Source: an uncultured Lachnospiraceae bacterium
Lineage (GTDB): Bacteria; Bacillota; Clostridia; Lachnospirales; Lachnospiraceae
NCBI GenBank assembly: GCA_910579225.1
Contig: CAJTTI010000023.1
Location: forward strand, 1-57,422
Reading direction: 5' to 3'
DNA length: 57,422 nt
Under the pieces are notes generated by a model. It saw only the letters and a list, made by a program, of their open reading frames with translations. It had not been told where the DNA came from and ran no database searches. Shown here in pieces: positions 16,278 through 24,748 of the stretch. A program made the translations under genes and the position numbers. Numbering within the stretch: the first letter of the stretch is position 1; each line of letters begins with the position of its first letter.

Positions 16278-17393
16278 ATGAAGATCATCAATGCGAAGGT
16301 ATATACAAAAGATGGAGTCTTTGAACAGAAAGAAGTGTATACGGACGGAGAAAGGATCGCAGAGCAGAGTACGGATGAGGAAGTAATTGATGGAGCAGGA
16401 TGTTACCTGATACCGGGTCTTACAGACATTCATTTTCATGGATGCGTGGGCCGGGACTTCTGCGACGGAAGTCAGGAGTCTATAGAAGCTATGGCAGTAT
16501 ATGAGGCGTCTCAGGGGATAACGACAATAGTTCCTGCCACGATGACTCTTGGAAAGGATACTCTGAAAAAGATCTGTGAAGAAGCAGCGTCCTATCCGAA
16601 TGAAAAAGGAGCTGTTCTCTGCGGTATCAACATGGAAGGACCTTTTATTGCTCTGGCGCGTAAGGGTGCCCAGAACGGAGAGTATGTTCATCGGCCGGAT
16701 TCGGAGATGTTCCGGGAGCTGAATACCGCTTCCGGCGGTCTGGTAAAGCTTCTGGCGATTGCTCCGGAGGAACCGGGGGCAGCAGAATGTATTCAGGAGC
16801 TGAAGGATGAAGTGGTGTTGTCGGTTGCACATACTACGGCAGATTACGAGACTGCAGCGGAGGCATTTCGGGAAGGAGTTCATCATGTGACTCATCTTTA
16901 TAATGCCATGGCAGGTCTGTCTCATCGTTCTCCAGGCGTTGTAGGTGCGGCTGCGGATAATGAACAGGTGGAAGTGGAGCTGATCTGTGACGGGATCCAT
17001 ATTCATCCGGTGACGGTTCGCCAGACATTTAAAATGTTCGGCGACGACCGGATTATTCTGATCAGTGATTCTATGGAGGCTACCGGTATGCCGGACGGAG
17101 AGTACGCCCTGGGTGGTCAGAAGGTGATCAAGAAAGGCAATCATGCAACTCTGGAAGACGGGACCTTGGCGGGTTCTGCCACGAATCTGATGGATTGCCT
17201 GCGCACTGCCGTGCAGAAGATGGAGATTCCGCTGGAAAGCGCCGTGAAGTGTGCCGCTGTCAATTCTGCCAGATCTGTAGGTGTCTATGATCAATATGGC
17301 AGTATTACACCTGGGAAAATTGCCAATATGGTGCTACTGAGAGAGGATGATCTAAGCACTGTAAAAGTGATACTAAAAGGGAAAACTGTTTGA
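16278..17393 (+). CDS. nagA: N-acetylglucosamine-6-phosphate deacetylase
   Basis: A 371-residue amidohydrolase that removes acetate from GlcNAc-6-P, feeding NagB. Metal and active-site motifs are DIHFHGCVGRDFCDG near residue 54-68, NMEGPFIALARKGAQN (Glu ligand), SVAHTTADYETA (His), and HLYNAMAGLSHRSPGVVGAA (His). The catalytic Asp is in ILISDSMEATG. The length is normal. It forms an operon with nagB and ends before a large hairpin. The pair indicates use of N-acetylglucosamine from mucin or cell wall. Confidence 0.97.
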   Translation: MKIINAKVYTKDGVFEQKEVYTDGERIAEQSTDEEVIDGAGCYLIPGLTDIHFHGCVGRDFCDGSQESIEAMAVYEASQGITTIVPATMTLGKDTLKKICEEAASYPNEKGAVLCGINMEGPFIALARKGAQNGEYVHRPDSEMFRELNTASGGLVKLLAIAPEEPGAAECIQELKDEVVLSVAHTTADYETAAEAFREGVHHVTHLYNAMAGLSHRSPGVVGAAADNEQVEVELICDGIHIHPVTVRQTFKMFGDDRIILISDSMEATGMPDGEYALGGQKVIKKGNHATLEDGTLAGSATNLMDCLRTAVQKMEIPLESAVKCAAVNSARSVGVYDQYGSITPGKIANMVLLREDDLSTVKVILKGKTV

Positions 17394-17439
17394 GAACGGT
17401 AGAATCAAGTTGAAAGCGTTATGAATTCTTGAAATTGTT

Positions 17440-17516
17440 CCGCCCGTCTTGTAGGACCGGCAATCCATCCATATGCGAAGGAGGAATGCTGATCCGGATA
17501 AGAACGGGCGGCTTTT
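17440..17516 (+). terminator. Large hairpin after nagA
   Basis: CCGCCCGTCTT at 17440-17450 pairs with AAGAACGGGCGG at 17500-17511 (one bulge). Partly complementary inner arms (GCAATCCATCC and GGAGGAATGC) lie between them, and CTTTTATATT follows. It lies between convergent nagA and prs, and most likely ends nagBA transcription. Confidence 0.55.
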
Positions 17517-17558
17517 ATATTCCGGCCTCTTGGCCTGCCGACTTATGGCTTCATATAT

Positions 17559-18734
17559 TTAATAAGCTTGTTCAATTCGTTCCAGCAGACTGTGGATTCT
17601 TTCTGTGGGATCATTTACATGTTCTGTAGATACGTCATGATTGATGCAGTCAATAATTGCAGCCAGGAATTTTGTCATATTCGCTTCTACATAATAAGGT
17701 TTTGCCAGAAGTTCTGGCGACCGGTAATTCAGGTTCGTGGTAACGACATGGCTGATATACCCCCGCTCATAGTATTCGTCAAATTTATCAAGTCCGTCTG
17801 TAAAGAGTCCAAACGTAGCACAGACAAACACTCGTCTGGCGCCCCGGTCTTTGATCTGTCTGGCCACGTCCAACATACTTTCCCCTGAAGAGATCATATC
17901 ATCAATGACGATCACATCTTTGCCAGCCAGATCGTCTCCAAGAAATTCGTGGGCCACAATGGGATTTTTACCGCCTACGATTGTGGAATAATCCCGGCGT
18001 TTATAGAACATACCCATGTCAACACCCAGAACGCCTGCAAAATAAACAGCCCGCTCCATGGCGCCTTCATCCGGACTGATCACCATCAGATGCTCTTTGT
18101 CTATCTTGAGATCCGGTTCTGCTTTCAGAAGGCCTTTGATAAATTGATAAGGTGGATTGAAACTATCGAAACCATAGAGCGGAACTGCGTTACAGACTCT
18201 TGGGTCATGGGCATCGAAGGTGATGATATTTGTTACTCCCATATCCACCAGCTCCTGCAGCGCAAAAGCACAGTCCAGAGATTCTCTTTGACTTCTTTTA
18301 TGCTGACGGCTCTCATAGAGAAAGGGCATGATCACATTGATCCGGTGTGCTTTGCCGTTGGTTGCAGAGATGACCCGCTTCAGATCCTGGTAGTGGTCAT
18401 CCGGGGACATATAGTTCTTATGTCCGCAGACGGTATAGGACAGGCTGTGATTGAGTACATCTGCCATGATAAAGAGATCGGCTCCGCGGACAGAATCATA
18501 GAGAATCCCTTTGGCTTCTCCAGTGCCGAAACGGGGGCAGGAGCTGCGGATGATGTAAGAATCTTCATGATATCCATGGAAGTTTGGCGTGCCCTGAAGC
18601 TCCTGGTTGCTTGATTCGCGAAAATTGACCAGGTAGCGGTCCACCCCCCGGGCCAGTTCCAGGCATCCCTCCAGAGCTGCAATCTTCAGTGGTGCAAGGG
18701 GAAGGACATTTTCATAGGAAAAAATTTCAGACAT
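17559..18734 (-). CDS. prs: Ribose-phosphate pyrophosphokinase (PRPP synthetase)
   Basis: A 391-residue PRPP synthetase that makes phosphoribosyl pyrophosphate from ribose-5-phosphate and ATP. It is longer than the common ~315-residue form. Motifs include RQHKRSQRESLDCA (the flexible catalytic loop region), TFDAHDPRVCNAV (metal-binding), and the PRPP-binding signature DVIVIDDMISSGESM. The extra length is mainly at the N-terminus and in the central region, as in a Clostridial subgroup. The start ATG at 18734 has GGAGGG upstream. It is monocistronic and convergent with nagA. Confidence 0.95.
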   Translation of the reverse strand: MSEIFSYENVLPLAPLKIAALEGCLELARGVDRYLVNFRESSNQELQGTPNFHGYHEDSYIIRSSCPRFGTGEAKGILYDSVRGADLFIMADVLNHSLSYTVCGHKNYMSPDDHYQDLKRVISATNGKAHRINVIMPFLYESRQHKRSQRESLDCAFALQELVDMGVTNIITFDAHDPRVCNAVPLYGFDSFNPPYQFIKGLLKAEPDLKIDKEHLMVISPDEGAMERAVYFAGVLGVDMGMFYKRRDYSTIVGGKNPIVAHEFLGDDLAGKDVIVIDDMISSGESMLDVARQIKDRGARRVFVCATFGLFTDGLDKFDEYYERGYISHVVTTNLNYRSPELLAKPYYVEANMTKFLAAIIDCINHDVSTEHVNDPTERIHSLLERIEQAY

Positions 18735-18771
18735 AGAACCCTCCTGTCTTTTGTGTACAGTTGTTAATCTA

Positions 18772-18801
18772 TTTATATCATTTTTCTGTACGGTGAGTCA
18801 A
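18772..18801 (-). promoter_or_regulatory. Promoter of prs
   Basis: On the minus strand TTGACT (18796-18801), 18 bases, TATAAA (18772-18777). Confidence 0.65.
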
Positions 18802-18863
18802 CCCGTAAGACAGAAATTGTGGAGGAATTCTTCCGACGCATTTGGGCAGATAAAAGCGAAGCG

Positions 18864-18892
18864 TTGCATTTTCCGGCAATATTTAGTATAGT
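18864..18892 (+). promoter_or_regulatory. Promoter of the DUF512-der-plsY-gpsA operon
   Basis: TTGCAT at 18864-18869, 17 bases, TATAGT at 18887-18892, 33 bases before the DUF512 gene. Confidence 0.65.
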
Positions 18893-18925
18893 AGGAACAG
18901 AAAAGCAGAATGAGGGTGAACAGAT

Positions 18926-20227
18926 ATGGAGCATGTGATCAGTGCAGTGGTTCATGGAAGCATTGCACAGGAGATGGGGATTGAGCCGGGAGACGTCCTT
19001 TTATCCGTCAACGGGCAGGCGCCGGAGGATGTATTTGATTATCGTTATCTGATGAATGAAGAAGAAGTTCTGGTTCTGGTCCGAAAGTCGGATGGAGAAG
19101 AATGGGAACTGGAGATTGAGAAAGAATACGAAGAAGATCTGGGGCTGGAATTTGCGAATGGCCTGATGGATGATTACCGGTCTTGTCGGAATAAATGTAT
19201 CTTTTGCTTTATCGACCAGCTTCCGAAAGGGATGCGGGATACACTGTACTTTAAAGATGATGATTCCAGGCTGTCTTTTCTGCAGGGGAATTATCTGACG
19301 CTAACCAATATGAGTGAAAAAGACCTGGACCGGATAATTTACTACAAACTGTCTCCCATCAACATTTCCTTTCAGGCGACGAATCCGGAGCTTCGCTGTA
19401 AGATGTTGAATAACCGTTTTGCCGGAGATATTCTTGAGAAAACGAAGCGGCTGAAGGATGCAGGAATCCTTATGAACGGCCAGATTGTTCTGTGCAAGGG
19501 CGTCAATGACAAAGAAGAGCTGGAACGTTCTATTCGGGAATTGAGTGGGTACCTGCCTCAGCTTCAGAGTCTGTCGGTAGTTCCGGTGGGGCTGACCCGT
19601 TACCGGGATGGGCTGTATCCGCTGGAACCATTTACGAGGGAAGATGCATGCCAGGTTCTGGCTTGCATCCGCAGATGGCAGCAAAAGCTTTATGAAGAAT
19701 ACGGCACGCATTTTGTTCATGCAGGAGACGAGTGGTATATTTTGGCGGGGGAGCCTGTGCCTGGGGAAGATACGTATGATGGCTATCTGCAGCTGGAAAA
19801 TGGAGTTGGTATGGTACGGCTTCTGGAAGAAGAAGTGGCTGAAGCGTTAGCAGTACATCCGGGAGATGACAGGCGCCGGGAGAAGACAATTGCCACAGGG
19901 ATGCTGGCGGCTCCGTATCTCCGGCGCCATGCAGATCAGATTCGGCAAAAATATCCGGGCGTAAATATAAAAGTTCTGCCGGTCCGGAATGATTTCTTTG
20001 GAGAACGGATTACAGTGGCAGGCCTGATTACAGGAGGGGACCTGATTTGTCAGCTTAGAGGAAAAGCTCTTGGGGATCAGCTGCTCCTTACTGAAAATAT
20101 GCTCAGGAGCGGCGAACCGGTTTTTCTGGATGATGTGACGGTAAAAGAAGTGGAAAATGCTTTACAAATCAAAGTATCCATAGTAGAATCAAGCGGAAAT
20201 GATCTTGTAAACAAAGCGATAGAATAG
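18926..20227 (+). CDS. DUF512 / PDZ radical-SAM-like protein
   Basis: A 433-residue protein of the TIGR03279/DUF512 family, commonly encoded next to der. It has an N-terminal PDZ-like domain at about residues 1-70 (SIAQEMGIEPGDVLLSVNGQ). A cysteine cluster CRNKCIFCFIDQLPKGMRDTLYFKDDD follows at about 87-113 and resembles a radical SAM CxxxCxxC loop. The DUF512 domain is C-terminal, with GGDLICQLRGKALGDQLLL near the end. The function is not established; an Fe-S role is inferred from the cysteines. It begins the operon, 13 bases before der. Confidence 0.9.
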   Translation: MEHVISAVVHGSIAQEMGIEPGDVLLSVNGQAPEDVFDYRYLMNEEEVLVLVRKSDGEEWELEIEKEYEEDLGLEFANGLMDDYRSCRNKCIFCFIDQLPKGMRDTLYFKDDDSRLSFLQGNYLTLTNMSEKDLDRIIYYKLSPINISFQATNPELRCKMLNNRFAGDILEKTKRLKDAGILMNGQIVLCKGVNDKEELERSIRELSGYLPQLQSLSVVPVGLTRYRDGLYPLEPFTREDACQVLACIRRWQQKLYEEYGTHFVHAGDEWYILAGEPVPGEDTYDGYLQLENGVGMVRLLEEEVAEALAVHPGDDRRREKTIATGMLAAPYLRRHADQIRQKYPGVNIKVLPVRNDFFGERITVAGLITGGDLICQLRGKALGDQLLLTENMLRSGEPVFLDDVTVKEVENALQIKVSIVESSGNDLVNKAIE

Positions 20228-20240
20228 AAAGAGGTTAGAT

Positions 20241-21563
20241 ATGAGTAAACCGATTGTAGCCATTGTGGGCCGCCCCAATGTGGGAAAATCCACCCTGTTC
20301 AATGCGCTGGCAGGGGAGAATATTTCCATTGTAAAGGATACGCCAGGGGTGACCAGAGACCGAATTTATGCGGACGTTACATGGCTGAATCATCATTTTA
20401 CCATGATCGACACTGGCGGTATTGAACCCGACAGCAGCGATATTATCCTGTCTCAGATGCGGGAACAGGCACAGATTGCCATTGATACGGCGGATGTGAT
20501 TGTATTTCTGGTGGATGTACGTCAGGGACTTCAGGATGCAGATTCGAAGGTTGCGGACATGCTTCGTCGTTCGCATAAGCCGGTGATTCTGGTTGTGAAC
20601 AAAGTGGACAGCTTTCAAAAATTCATGGCGGATGTATATGAGTTTTACAATCTGGGTATCGGAGATCCGGTTCCTGTATCGGCGGCCTCCCGCCTTGGCA
20701 TCGGGGATATGCTGGATGCGGTGGTCAGCCACTTTCCGGAGCACGGAGAGGGCGAAGGGGAGGATGACAGACCGAAGATTGCCATTGTAGGTAAACCCAA
20801 TGTGGGAAAATCCTCCATCATAAATAAACTGACCGGACAGAACCGGGTAATTGTATCGGACATTGCCGGTACTACCAGGGACGCCATTGATACGGATATT
20901 CGTTTTAATGGAAAGGAATATGTATTTATTGACACAGCCGGACTTCGCCGGAAGAATAAGATCAAAGAAGAGCTGGAACGTTACAGTATCATTCGTACAG
21001 TAACTGCTGTGGAACGGGCAGATGTGGTAGTTGTGGTGATTGATGCCTGTGAAGGCGTGACAGAACAGGATGCGAAGATTGCCGGAATTGCACATGAGCG
21101 CGGCAAAGGTGTAATCATTGCGGTGAACAAGTGGGATGCCATTGAAAAAAATGACAAGACGATCTATGAGTTTACCCGTCGGGTCCGGGAAGTGCTGTCG
21201 TTTATGATGTATGCAGAGATTTTGTTTATATCTGCAGAAACCGGACAGCGGCTGCCCAGACTTTTTGAGACCATTGATATGGTAATTGAGAATCAGACGC
21301 TTCGGATTCAGACAGGGGTACTCAATGAGATTATCACGGAAGCGACGGCTATGCAGCAGCCTCCTTCTGACCGGGGCAGACGACTAAAGATCTATTATGT
21401 GACACAGGTTTCTGTAAAGCCGCCGACTTTTGTTATTTTTGTAAATGACAAGGAATTGATGCATTTTTCTTATACCAGATATCTGGAGAACAAGATTCGG
21501 GATACGTTTGGGTTCAAAGGAACATCTTTAAAATTTATCATACGGGAGAGAAAGGAACAGTGA
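20241..21563 (+). CDS. der: Ribosome biogenesis GTPase Der (EngA)
   Basis: A 440-residue double GTPase needed for 50S assembly. The first G domain has GRPNVGKST at residues 10-18, DTGG, and NKVDS. The second has GKPNVGKSS near 184-192, DTAGLRRK and NKWDAIE. A KH-like domain closes the protein (SVKPPTFVIFVNDKELMHFSYTRYLEN). Both nucleotide sites look intact. AGAGG precedes the start. It is part of the operon DUF512-der-plsY-gpsA. Confidence 0.98.
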   Translation: MSKPIVAIVGRPNVGKSTLFNALAGENISIVKDTPGVTRDRIYADVTWLNHHFTMIDTGGIEPDSSDIILSQMREQAQIAIDTADVIVFLVDVRQGLQDADSKVADMLRRSHKPVILVVNKVDSFQKFMADVYEFYNLGIGDPVPVSAASRLGIGDMLDAVVSHFPEHGEGEGEDDRPKIAIVGKPNVGKSSIINKLTGQNRVIVSDIAGTTRDAIDTDIRFNGKEYVFIDTAGLRRKNKIKEELERYSIIRTVTAVERADVVVVVIDACEGVTEQDAKIAGIAHERGKGVIIAVNKWDAIEKNDKTIYEFTRRVREVLSFMMYAEILFISAETGQRLPRLFETIDMVIENQTLRIQTGVLNEIITEATAMQQPPSDRGRRLKIYYVTQVSVKPPTFVIFVNDKELMHFSYTRYLENKIRDTFGFKGTSLKFIIRERKEQ

Positions 21564-21567
21564 TGGT

Positions 21568-22212
21568 ATGGAACGGTTGATCAGCCTTGCGATTGGCTAT
21601 CTGTTCGGAATCTTTCAGACAGCCTATATCTATGGCAGGATGCACGGGATCGACATCCGGGAGCATGGAAGCGGCAATGCCGGGACCACCAATGCTCTTC
21701 GGGTTCTTGGGAAAAAAGCAGGAGTGATTGTGCTTCTGGGGGATGTGGCGAAGACAGTGCTTGCAGTTGTGGCAGTACGGTTCCTGTTCGGACGGCAGGA
21801 TGCGGACTGGCTGCCGCTTCTGGGAATGTATGCGGCGGGAGGAGCTATCCTTGGACATAATTTTCCGATGCAGCTGGGATTCAAAGGGGGCAAGGGAATT
21901 GCCTGTACGGCAGGGCTTGTGCTGACCCTGGGACCCATTGTGACAGTGCTGGAAGCGTCTACGTTCCTGCTTACGGTGCTGGTGACCAGATATGTGTCGC
22001 TGGGTTCTATTTTTGTGGTAATTGAACTGGTGATTGTGCTGGCAGTGCTGGGAGAGAACGGGTATTATGGCATGAGCCAGGGGCACAGACTGGAGTTCTA
22101 TGCCATTGGTATAGTGCTTGCGTGCATGGCATTGTATCGGCACAGAACCAATATCGTACGTCTGCTGCACGGAACCGAAAATAAAATTTTTCAGAAAAAA
22201 AAGGAACTTTAA
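21568..22212 (+). CDS. plsY: Glycerol-3-phosphate acyltransferase PlsY
   Basis: A 214-residue membrane enzyme that transfers acyl groups from acyl-phosphate to glycerol-3-phosphate, the first step of phospholipid synthesis. The three family motifs are present: GSGNAGTTNALRVLGKKAG, GHNFPMQLGFKGGKGIA, and the glycine-rich third motif. About five membrane helices are predicted by eye. It lies four bases after der and is followed by gpsA, which makes its substrate, so the two genes form a short lipid-synthesis unit. Confidence 0.97.
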   Translation: MERLISLAIGYLFGIFQTAYIYGRMHGIDIREHGSGNAGTTNALRVLGKKAGVIVLLGDVAKTVLAVVAVRFLFGRQDADWLPLLGMYAAGGAILGHNFPMQLGFKGGKGIACTAGLVLTLGPIVTVLEASTFLLTVLVTRYVSLGSIFVVIELVIVLAVLGENGYYGMSQGHRLEFYAIGIVLACMALYRHRTNIVRLLHGTENKIFQKKKEL

Positions 22213-22257
22213 AACAGCAGGAGTCCGGATGCGAAATTTTAATAGGGGGAACAGAAT

Positions 22258-23268
22258 ATGGCAAAAGTCAGTGTGATTGGAGCAGGAAGCTGGGGGATGG
22301 CGATTGCGAAAGTACTGGAGACCAACGGGCATGATGTGATTGTCTGGTCCCACAGGGAGGAAGAAGCTAGAAAGCTTCAGGAAAAGCGGGAAAATGAATC
22401 CAAGCTTCCGGGAGTCAGACTTTCGGAACGTACTTTGTTTACTTCAGAACTGAAAACGGCGGTGACAGAACGGGATCTGTTGGTTCTGGCAGTTCCTTCC
22501 ACGGCTGTCCGTGGTACGGCACGGCTTATGGCTTCGTATGTGAAGAAGGGACAAATTATTGTGAATCTGGCGAAAGGAATCGAAGAAAGCACATTGATGA
22601 TTCTGACAGATATCATAGAAGAAGAGATTCCGGGAGCCAACGGAGCGGTTCTCTCCGGTCCGAGTCATGCAGAGGAAGTGGGGAAAGGGGTTCCCACTAC
22701 CGTTGTGGCAGGTGCGAGAGACAGAGAAACTGCAGAGTATATTCAGAATATTTTTATGAATGAAGTGTTCCGGGTGTACACAAGTCCGGATATGCTGGGG
22801 ATTGAGTTGGGAGGAGCCTTTAAAAATGTCATTGCCCTGGCTGCAGGTGTGGCAGATGGATTGGGCTGCGGAGACAATACAAAGGCAGCGCTGATTACCA
22901 GAGGCATTACAGAGATGAGTCGTCTTGGAGTGGCCATGGGCGGACATATTGAGACGTTCAACGGTCTGACAGGTATCGGAGATTTAATTGTGACCTGCGC
23001 TTCCGTACACAGCCGGAACCGGAAAGCCGGATACCTGATCGGACAGGGGAGAAACATGCAGGAAGCCATGGATGAAGTGAAGATGGTGGTGGAGGGCGTG
23101 TATTCTGCCAAGGCAGCCAGAATTCTTTCCCAGAAATACGGAGTTAATATGCCGATTGTGGAAAAAGTAAATCAGGTGCTTTTTGAAAATAAACCTGCGA
23201 GGGAAGCCATGGCAGATCTGATGCTTCGAGACAAGAAAATAGAAAATCCGGAGATTCCATGGAATTGA
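22258..23268 (+). CDS. gpsA: NAD(P)H-dependent glycerol-3-phosphate dehydrogenase
   Basis: A 336-residue GpsA that reduces dihydroxyacetone phosphate to glycerol-3-phosphate. The Rossmann motif GAGSWGMAIA is at residues 7-16. The family motifs LSGPSHAEEV, GIELGGAFKNVIALAAGVADGLG (catalytic Lys) and GLTGIGDLIVTC are present. The start is preceded by AGGGGG. It is the last gene of the operon and ends before a strong hairpin shared with the convergent gene. Confidence 0.97.
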   Translation: MAKVSVIGAGSWGMAIAKVLETNGHDVIVWSHREEEARKLQEKRENESKLPGVRLSERTLFTSELKTAVTERDLLVLAVPSTAVRGTARLMASYVKKGQIIVNLAKGIEESTLMILTDIIEEEIPGANGAVLSGPSHAEEVGKGVPTTVVAGARDRETAEYIQNIFMNEVFRVYTSPDMLGIELGGAFKNVIALAAGVADGLGCGDNTKAALITRGITEMSRLGVAMGGHIETFNGLTGIGDLIVTCASVHSRNRKAGYLIGQGRNMQEAMDEVKMVVEGVYSAKAARILSQKYGVNMPIVEKVNQVLFENKPAREAMADLMLRDKKIENPEIPWN

Positions 23269-23279
23269 TCCGGAGGGAT

Positions 23280-23335
23280 TCCCCCGGCAATGCGTCGGCT
23301 GGCTGTAAGGAAGCCATCGGACCAGTGCCGGGGGA
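23280..23335. terminator. Hairpin between convergent gpsA and the SPFH gene
   Basis: CCCCCGGCA (23281-23289) and TGCCGGGGG (23326-23334) form a perfect 9-bp GC-rich stem. An inner GGCT/AGCC hairpin lies within it. The T run is weak (ATTGTAGTTTGTGT). It probably ends transcription from gpsA. Confidence 0.55.
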
Positions 23336-23384
23336 TTGTAGTTTGTGTCGTTATCTGCCATAGAGGTGTCTCCGGGTGAAGCGG

Positions 23385-24623
23385 TCAGGAACGCTGTTTT
23401 CCGCAGTTCTGACAGAATTTTCCTGTGCTGATGGTACCGCAGGAGCAGGTCCAGGTCTGAGAGGAAGGCTTTCTGCTGCCGCATTCAGAGCAGAAGTTAC
23501 CTGTGTTGACAGTACCGCAGGAACAGGTCCAGGTCTGAGAGGAAAGCTTTCTGCTGCCGCATTCGGAGCAGAATTTTCCCGTGTTGACGGTACCGCAGGA
23601 ACAGGTCCAGCTTTCAGAGGGCGTGGGCTTTGTCTGCTGCATCTGCATGGCATTGGTTTGAGAAGCGGCTGAGAGAAAGTTTCCGCCGGTCTGCATTCCC
23701 ATCCCCATTCCCATAAAGCCGGTCATAGAGCCGTTCCGGTTAGAGCCGGCGGCTTCCATACCTCTGGCAAGAGAGCCCTGTACATAACCTTCCCGGATGG
23801 AAGCGTCGCTCAGCATGGCGCCCTGATTGCGCATATGGATCAGTTTTTGGGACTCTCCGTCATAAGAAATACTTGCAATTCCCACAGATTGGATCTCCAT
23901 TCCCCGGTGCAGGTTCCAGTCGTCGTCCAACACATGAGCCATATATTGGCCGAGCTCCCGGCTTTTAGAGGTGACATGGGAGATGCGGAGACCGTCTGCC
24001 GACATCTGATTCAGTGCAGACTGTAGTGCTTCCAGAAATTCATTCAGGTATTGTTCATTAATGTCAGAGACCGTCACATGGTCTTCGTTCTTTGGGATAA
24101 CTTCTGCGTAAAATTTCAGGGGATTGGTAATTTTAATGGAATAAGTTCCATGTGCCCGGAGAAACAGCTCTGCGTTGTAAAAGCTGTCGAAATAGTTGAC
24201 CGGATTGCGGGTACCGAATTTGATCCCTTTGATTTCCTGAAGGTTGATAAAATAAACCATTTGCCTGGAAGGGGTCTGTCCGCCGAAGCGAATCCGGTTG
24301 AACACTTCGTCCAGTGTGTCCTGAAACTGTCCGTTAAAGAGAGACGGCAGGGAAGAATTATCCACTTCATAGTAGCCTTCTTCTGCAGTGTAATCTACGA
24401 TTTTTCCTCCGTCTACCAGCATCATGAACTGATTAGGACAGACGTGAATGATGGAACCATTGGATACGGTATCTGCACTTCCTTTTCTATTGTGGCCCTG
24501 ACGGGTGCGCACACCTTTCGTGAATATAACCTGATCTGAGCATTTATCTGCTTCATAGACTTCCAGCCAGCTGTCTGCAAGGGCACCTTTTACAGCAGAA
24601 GCTGCAGCTTTGATAATTCCCAT
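23385..24623 (-). CDS. SPFH-domain protein with three C-terminal zinc ribbons
   Basis: A 412-residue protein of the YdjI / virion core-like SPFH family. Residues 1-310 hold the SPFH (band 7-like) domain, with characteristic pieces VIFTKGVRTRQG, NGSIIHVCPNQFMMLVDGGKI and INLQEIKGIKFGT. A Gly/Met-rich linker (GFMGMGMGMQTGG) follows. From residue 339 three 26-residue zinc ribbons repeat (CSCG...FCSECG). In Bacillus, YdjI-type SPFH proteins act at the membrane with phage-shock-like PspA partners; no such neighbour is present here. No signal peptide or clear membrane helix is visible. The ATG at 24623 has AGGAGG 9 bases upstream. Confidence 0.85.
   Translation of the reverse strand: MGIIKAAASAVKGALADSWLEVYEADKCSDQVIFTKGVRTRQGHNRKGSADTVSNGSIIHVCPNQFMMLVDGGKIVDYTAEEGYYEVDNSSLPSLFNGQFQDTLDEVFNRIRFGGQTPSRQMVYFINLQEIKGIKFGTRNPVNYFDSFYNAELFLRAHGTYSIKITNPLKFYAEVIPKNEDHVTVSDINEQYLNEFLEALQSALNQMSADGLRISHVTSKSRELGQYMAHVLDDDWNLHRGMEIQSVGIASISYDGESQKLIHMRNQGAMLSDASIREGYVQGSLARGMEAAGSNRNGSMTGFMGMGMGMQTGGNFLSAASQTNAMQMQQTKPTPSESWTCSCGTVNTGKFCSECGSRKLSSQTWTCSCGTVNTGNFCSECGSRKPSSQTWTCSCGTISTGKFCQNCGKQRS
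23388..23609 (-). repeat. Three 78-bp tandem repeats coding zinc ribbons
   Basis: Three copies of a 78-bp unit (23532-23609, 23454-23531, and a shorter last copy ending at 23388). Each codes for WTCSCGT, seven residues, then CxxCG. The first two copies are nearly identical, suggesting recent duplication. Confidence 0.85.
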
Positions 24624-24659
24624 GATGATTTCCTCCTGAATGAAACAATGACTGTATTT

Positions 24660-24688
24660 ATTATATATAAAATAATGAGAATATGCAA
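24660..24688 (-). promoter_or_regulatory. Promoter of the SPFH gene
   Basis: On the minus strand TTGCAT (24683-24688), 17 bases, TATAAT (24660-24665). Confidence 0.65.
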
Positions 24689-24698
24689 TCTCCATAAC

Positions 24699-24727
24699 TT
24701 GTCAACCTTTTTAAAATAGGCTAAAAT
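24699..24727 (+). promoter_or_regulatory. Promoter of dus-LRR-AKR
   Basis: TTGTCA at 24699-24704, 17 bases, TAAAAT at 24722-24727, 21 bases before dus. It is divergent from the SPFH promoter, and the two -10 elements lie about 60 bases apart. Confidence 0.75.
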
Positions 24728-24748
24728 ATCAGACAGGAGAGACAAACT

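Noticed and set aside
16233..17294. 353-codon open frame opposite nagA
   Set aside because: An antisense shadow of nagA; its product is His/Cys-rich low-complexity and resembles no family.
23388..23609. CRISPR-like repeat
   Set aside because: The 78-bp units are contiguous coding repeats for zinc ribbons.
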